Assembly: GCA_023421505.1 (NCBI GenBank)
Contig: JAEZTJ010000070.1
Location: 1 to 56,436, forward strand
DNA from: Bacillota bacterium
Lineage (GTDB): Bacteria > Bacillota > Clostridia > Lachnospirales > Lachnospiraceae
Length of the DNA: 56,436 bases
Direction of reading: 5' to 3'
The translations under genes and the position numbers were made by a program. The notes below the pieces were generated by a model. That model was given only the letters and a program-made list of their open reading frames with translations, ran no database searches and was not told the DNA's origin. Shown here one piece after another: positions 52,555 to 56,436 of the stretch; position 1 is the first letter of the stretch; every line of letters starts with the position of its first letter.

Positions 52555-53606
52555 AGTTTTGCTGCCTGGTCGGCTGCAATTAGGCTATTGATGAATTCGT
52601 CTAGGTCTCCATTCATCACATCATCGATCTGATATGCTGTTAGTTTTATGCGATGATCCGTTACGCGTCCCTGAGGGAAGTTATAGGTTCTGATCTTCTC
52701 GGAGCGATCACCCGTACCAACCTGACTTCTTCTTGCCTGCGCTTCTGCACTTTGTGCTTTTTCAAGCTCTAATTCATATAGTTTGGAACGAAGTACTCTA
52801 ATTGCCTTATCCTTATTCTTTAACTGCGATTTTTCATCCTGACAGGAGATTACGATACCAGTTGGTATATGAGTAAGTCTTACTGCAGAGTCCGTAGTAT
52901 TAACGCACTGTCCACCATTTCCCGAGGAACGAAATACATCAAATTTACAATCATTTAAATCCAGTTCAACATCTACCTCTTCTGCCTCCGGCATAATCGC
53001 CACCGTCGAAGTTGAGGTATGAATCCTTCCGCCTGATTCAGTTACAGGAACACGCTGAACACGATGAACACCGCTTTCGTATTTTAACTTTGAATAGGCT
53101 CCTTTACCGATAACCATAAAGATTACCTCCTTAAAGCCACCTATTCCGTTCTCATTCAAGTTCATCATATCTATCTTCCAATGGTTACGTTCGGCATACA
53201 TAGCATACATACGATATAATTCAGCAGCAAATAAAGCTGCTTCATCACCTCCGGCACCACCGCGGATTTCTACGATAACATTCTTTTCATCGTTAGGATC
53301 CTTCGGAAGCAGCAGTATTTTAAGCTCTTCTTCAATCTTTACAATTCTCTGCTTACATTCACTTAATTCTTCCTTCGCCATCTCGCGAATTTCTTCATCG
53401 CTTTCTTCCTCTAGCAGGGTAAGACTCTCTTCTAAGTTATTTTGTGTATTTTTATATTCCTTATATTTTTCAACTATATCTGAAAGATCCGAATGCTCTT
53501 TCATTAATTTTTTATATCTGCTCTGATCATTCATGATATCCGGATTAAGCATCTCTTCTTCTATTTCCTCAAAACGCTTAAGGATATCCTCTAACTTATC
53601 AAACAT
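52533..53606 (-). CDS. prfA: Peptide chain release factor 1
   Basis: A 357-residue class I release factor that reads UAA and UAG and triggers peptide release. Domain 1 is acidic and helical. Domain 3 has SGNGGQCVNTTDSAVRLTH with the catalytic GGQ, which PrmC methylates at its Gln. RF1 type is indicated by overall fit, length and the adjacent prmC. The C-terminal codons and stop lie inside a tandem duplication. Confidence 0.95.
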   Translation of the reverse strand: MFDKLEDILKRFEEIEEEMLNPDIMNDQSRYKKLMKEHSDLSDIVEKYKEYKNTQNNLEESLTLLEEESDEEIREMAKEELSECKQRIVKIEEELKILLLPKDPNDEKNVIVEIRGGAGGDEAALFAAELYRMYAMYAERNHWKIDMMNLNENGIGGFKEVIFMVIGKGAYSKLKYESGVHRVQRVPVTESGGRIHTSTSTVAIMPEAEEVDVELDLNDCKFDVFRSSGNGGQCVNTTDSAVRLTHIPTGIVISCQDEKSQLKNKDKAIRVLRSKLYELELEKAQSAEAQARRSQVGTGDRSEKIRTYNFPQGRVTDHRIKLTAYQIDDVMNGDLDEFINSLIAADQAAKLANMNQE

Positions 53607-53624
53607 AACTATAATTCCTCCATA

Positions 53625-54455
53625 CTAAGGCCTAATTGCAGACACTATCCTATCAAGTCCGCTCAAATCCTTTTTTATCATGATATCTTTAAAACCTTCT
53701 TCTTCAAGGATTCTACTTACCGCCTCTCCCTGATCATGTCCTATTTCAAATAATATGCTTCCTTTACTGCATAAATGCTTTTTAAGGTCCGCCGTAATCC
53801 TTCGGTAAAAGAATAAACCATCCTCTCTACCGTCAAGAGCTAATAACGGCTCGTGTTCCTTTACCTCCGGCATCAGCGTATTAATTACCTTAGTCGGTAT
53901 ATAGGGTGGATTTGATACAATCACATCATAATAACCCTCCACCCGCTCAAACAAATTACTGCGGATAAATTCAACCCTTACTTCCTGGTGGTCTGCATTT
54001 CGAACAGCAAGCTCCAAAGCATCGTCTGAGATATCTACTCCGACAGCTTTTTTAAGTTTTACTAGTTTCGCAATGCTTATGATGATACAGCCTGAACCTG
54101 TACACATATCAAGTACAGTTTTTCCGTCGCTTATTTTCAGAACCTCTTCTACCAGTAGCTCAGTATCCTGTCTAGGTATTAATACGTGCGGCGTAACAAA
54201 AAATTCAAGTCCCATGAATTCCTGAGAACCAATAATATATTGTAGAGGAACATGTTCTGTTCTTCTTTGAATTAGCTGCAGGTAGACGAGAGCGTCTTCC
54301 TCAGCTGCATTTTTATTCTCCTTAAGCAGATAGTCGGTTCTGCTCATCCCAAATACGTTGGACAAAAGATACCAGGCATCTAAATCCGCATCTGTAATCT
54401 CTTTTTCCATCAGTATTTTTCTTGCTGTATACAACAAATCCTTATATGTGCTCAT
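53625..54455 (-). CDS. prmC: Release factor glutamine methyltransferase
   Basis: A 276-residue N5-glutamine methyltransferase. The N-terminal helical domain (YTARKILMEKEITDADLDAW) is followed by a Rossmann domain with SAM motif I VLDMCTGSGCIIISIA, the catalytic NPPY in VSNPPYIPT, and a C-terminal LFEIGHDQGEAVSRIL. It methylates the Gln of the GGQ motif in RF1 and RF2, and lies 18 bp before prfA as in most bacteria. The ATG at 54455 is preferred over the TTG before it; GAGG lies upstream. Confidence 0.95.
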   Translation of the reverse strand: MSTYKDLLYTARKILMEKEITDADLDAWYLLSNVFGMSRTDYLLKENKNAAEEDALVYLQLIQRRTEHVPLQYIIGSQEFMGLEFFVTPHVLIPRQDTELLVEEVLKISDGKTVLDMCTGSGCIIISIAKLVKLKKAVGVDISDDALELAVRNADHQEVRVEFIRSNLFERVEGYYDVIVSNPPYIPTKVINTLMPEVKEHEPLLALDGREDGLFFYRRITADLKKHLCSKGSILFEIGHDQGEAVSRILEEEGFKDIMIKKDLSGLDRIVSAIRP

Positions 54456-54480
54456 CAAAAATCCTCACACGCTTTAAGCT

Positions 54481-56055
54481 CTATTTATCACCCGAGGCTT
54501 TGCTTGTACCCTGCTTGCCATCATCAAAAAATTTATCCAGAGCCTTTAAAATCTCATCATCCTCTTCCTCGTCTCTTTCCTGCTTACCTCTCACAGACGT
54601 AATCCTGCTACGCTCAGCTGTACTATTTGTTTGATTACCCTGCTTTAATAGATTAGTTTTATTTCCTGGGTTCTCCTGATTGGATGCTATTTTATTTTTA
54701 TTCTCCGACTTATTTAATGTATTATCAATTTTTAAAGTACTTTCCTGCTTTAAAGAATTTTTATTTTCTACTTCCTGCTTTAAAGTATTATCCTGCTTTG
54801 ATATATTTTTTTGCTTTAATGAATTTTCTTTCTTTAATACTTCTTCCTGCTTTATCGTTTTTTCCTTCTTTAATACATCTTCCTGCTTTAAAGTTTTTTC
54901 CTTCTTCAAGGCTGAAGTCTGTGTAGCCGATTTACCCTTTTTTGAATCACTACTCTGCTTTAACTGCTTTGATTGCTTCGCCGAATTAGAGTCTTTATCC
55001 TTTTTATCCTCTTTAGAATGCTCCAAGAAAGCTCTCCAATCAAATACTGCTCCGACAGCTTCAATCGCCACCTCTATCATAGAATTATCCGGCTCCCTTG
55101 TTGTCAAACCCTGCATAAACAATCCCGGTTTACTCAATATATCAATGATTTTATTATCACTCTTACCTGCTAAGCGGATAAATTCATAGGAAATTCCTGC
55201 AATAAAGGGTACGAGAAGTACTCTTGATAAAACTCTCCAGGTTAAGCTGCCTGATGGTAGCAGCATAAAAAACACAAGACTAATTAAGATAACAAGCAGC
55301 ATAAAGCTTGTACCACAACGTTTATGTTGTTTAGACTGCTTCTTTACATTCTGTACCGTAAGCTCCAGACCGTTCTCCATACAGTTAATGGTTTTATGCT
55401 CTGCTCCATGATACATAAAGACTCTCTTAATTTCAGGCATTCTAGCCGCCAGAATAACGTATCCGATAAAGATTACCAAACGGATAACGCCCTCTAATAA
55501 ATTCATAATCAGTCTGCTCTCTATGACAGAGGAAAGCAGATTAGTTAAAAACACCGGTAATACCATAAAAAGCGCTACGGATAATACAATAGAAATAAGC
55601 ACCGCCAGTGCCATCAGTAACGCACTACTCTTATCATCCTTCTTTGTGTTCGCTTTCATTATATTTAAATCGGTATGCTTAAGGTTTTCTTTACTGGTAT
55701 GTGGAATCGATACCTCTTCCATTTCAAAATCCGAGGTGTCGTCAAGCGCCTTTTTATCATCACTTATTTTTGAATTATTTTTCTTGCTCTTCTTTGGTTT
55801 TTCTTCTTCCTCCTCGAAGAAGCTGGCAGAATAATTTAAAACCTTTACTCCAACTACCATAGAGTCTACAAAGGCCAGCATACCTCGGAAGATTGGTAAT
55901 TTAAATAGCTTAACCTTATCAGAAAAATCTTTATGAGTACTTTTTTCTATTGAAATTTCATTGTTTGGCTTACGGACTGCTACGGCATATTCCTCTTTAT
56001 TCTTCATCATGACGCCTTCCATAACAGCCATTCCACCAATGCCTGATGGTCTCAT
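54481..56055 (-). CDS. DUF1385 membrane protein with long lysine-rich repeat tail
   Basis: A ~524-residue protein. Residues 1-345 are the DUF1385 core (RPSGIGGMAVMEGVMMKNK, IKRVFMYHGAEHKTINCMEN, CGTSFMLLVILISL), with four to five membrane helices; DUF1385/YqhQ proteins are usually about 300-350 residues. A charged loop (about 85-140) and a ~180-residue tail are extra. The tail consists of roughly 11-12-residue repeats (VLKKEKTIKQEE, VLKKENSLKQKN, and variants) and ends in an acidic block. Function unknown; the core is conserved next to prmC-prfA. It begins after rpmE and is 25 bp before prmC. Confidence 0.85.
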   Translation of the reverse strand: MRPSGIGGMAVMEGVMMKNKEEYAVAVRKPNNEISIEKSTHKDFSDKVKLFKLPIFRGMLAFVDSMVVGVKVLNYSASFFEEEEEKPKKSKKNNSKISDDKKALDDTSDFEMEEVSIPHTSKENLKHTDLNIMKANTKKDDKSSALLMALAVLISIVLSVALFMVLPVFLTNLLSSVIESRLIMNLLEGVIRLVIFIGYVILAARMPEIKRVFMYHGAEHKTINCMENGLELTVQNVKKQSKQHKRCGTSFMLLVILISLVFFMLLPSGSLTWRVLSRVLLVPFIAGISYEFIRLAGKSDNKIIDILSKPGLFMQGLTTREPDNSMIEVAIEAVGAVFDWRAFLEHSKEDKKDKDSNSAKQSKQLKQSSDSKKGKSATQTSALKKEKTLKQEDVLKKEKTIKQEEVLKKENSLKQKNISKQDNTLKQEVENKNSLKQESTLKIDNTLNKSENKNKIASNQENPGNKTNLLKQGNQTNSTAERSRITSVRGKQERDEEEDDEILKALDKFFDDGKQGTSKASGDK

Positions 56056-56131
56056 TTTTACACCCAAACCTTTCCTGAAGATAGTCCTCTGCTACAGTAT
56101 TTGCCTATAATCCCTAATCATTTTTTATTAT

Positions 56132-56173
56132 TTAAAAATAGGCTGAGGAAGTAAACCTCAACCCAATTTTTAA
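56132..56173 (-). terminator. Terminator after rpmE
   Basis: On the minus strand TTAAAAATTGGGTTGAGG pairs, with small mismatches, with CCTCAGCCTATTTTTAA around a short loop, followed by an AT-rich stretch. The DUF1385 gene begins about 75 bp further on, so read-through is possible. Confidence 0.6.
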
Positions 56174-56224
56174 CGTTTGAATTTTCATAAGACTTTTGGT
56201 AAGTTAACAGAATTTCTTCTATTA

Positions 56225-56434
56225 TTATTTATCTTGTCCTAATCCATACTTACGATTAAACTTATCAATTGCACCGCGTGCTGCCGCTGCTTTTTGCTGA
56301 CCAGTGTAGAATGAATGACATTTGGAGCAGACTTCAACATGGATGTCTTCCTTTGTTGATCCTGTTACAAATTCGTTACCGCAGTTGCAAACAACCTTAG
56401 CCTGATGATATTTGGGATGGATTCCGTCTTTCAT
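56225..56434 (-). CDS. rpmE: Ribosomal protein L31, zinc type
   Basis: A 69-residue protein with the L31 sequence (MKDGIHPKYHQAKVVCNCGN) and the zinc-binding cysteines of the C+ form (VVCNCGN and VEVCSKCHSF). L31 is a bridge protein between 50S and 30S, and the zinc form is used when zinc is sufficient. The ATG is at the very edge of the window (56432-56434), so the upstream control region is not visible. Confidence 0.95.
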   Translation of the reverse strand: MKDGIHPKYHQAKVVCNCGNEFVTGSTKEDIHVEVCSKCHSFYTGQQKAAAARGAIDKFNRKYGLGQDK

Positions 56435-56436
56435 GT

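Noticed and set aside
54680..55189. Plus-strand open frames rich in Phe, Ser and Cys
   Set aside because: They are antisense to the lysine-rich repeat tail of the DUF1385 gene; the open frame is a by-product of its repeat composition.

Overview
The window looks like a chromosomal segment of a low-GC, spore-forming anaerobic Firmicute, most likely a Lachnospiraceae (Clostridium cluster XIVa) relative of the Clostridium phytofermentans type. The evidence is the AT-rich intergenic DNA, strong GGAGG ribosome binding sites, the order rpmE / DUF1385 / prmC / prfA, a DUF6145-like gene, two Csp-like subtilases, a cellobiose phosphorylase and butanol-type alcohol dehydrogenase. This is inference from gene content; no 16S rRNA gene is present. 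Most genes lie on the minus strand. I see no prophage, insertion sequence with a transposase, or CRISPR array.

Layout. 0-5.5 kb: a UvrA paralogue, a nucleotidyltransferase-fold protein and an AraC/GyrI-like regulator. 5.5-6.3 kb: a divergent XRE regulator and 62-aa protein with two well-formed promoters back to back. 6.4-7.6 kb: a TMEM165/GDT1-type exporter behind a manganese (yybP-ykoY) riboswitch with its own promoter and terminator. 7.6-16.8 kb: a soluble hybrid histidine kinase, two VOC proteins, a siroheme nitrite/sulfite reductase, a LytTR / DUF3021 / CPBP-like membrane operon, VanZ and another XRE regulator. 16.9-24.7 kb: tRNA-Gln(CUG), amidohydrolase, a CDF transporter with Mn-type metal residues, a membrane GDPD, an iron alcohol dehydrogenase, a DUF4097 lipoprotein and a YbjQ protein. 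24.7-32.5 kb: an envelope-stress-like block (CPBP protease with a Q-rich repeat tail, D,D-carboxypeptidase, DUF4097 protein, LiaF-like protein) followed by two tandem Csp-like subtilases.

32.9-41.9 kb: the infC-rpmI-rplT operon, with a probable AUU start and leader attenuator; an ECF S component behind a long structured leader; a CPBP protease; GH94 cellobiose phosphorylase; an anchored protein of unknown function; and asd. 42-50 kb: dusB, coaX, a DUF6145-like protein, a small membrane protein, argF, an LtaS-type sulfatase, NfeD and a DUF4956/VTC polyphosphate-polymerase pair. 50.4-56.4 kb: an SpoU methyltransferase, a decayed TetR gene with a membrane protein, then prfA, prmC, DUF1385 with an unusual lysine-rich tail, and rpmE.

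Common themes are manganese homeostasis (riboswitch plus GDT1 exporter, and a CDF with an N-D-D-D site), envelope maintenance, and translation genes. The main unexplained structure is two families of short palindromic intergenic repeats scattered across the window, one copy nested in the other, plus an unidentified structured leader upstream of the ECF S component. Small decayed genes (TetR, a methyltransferase scrap, a membrane-protein scrap) show ongoing gene loss.
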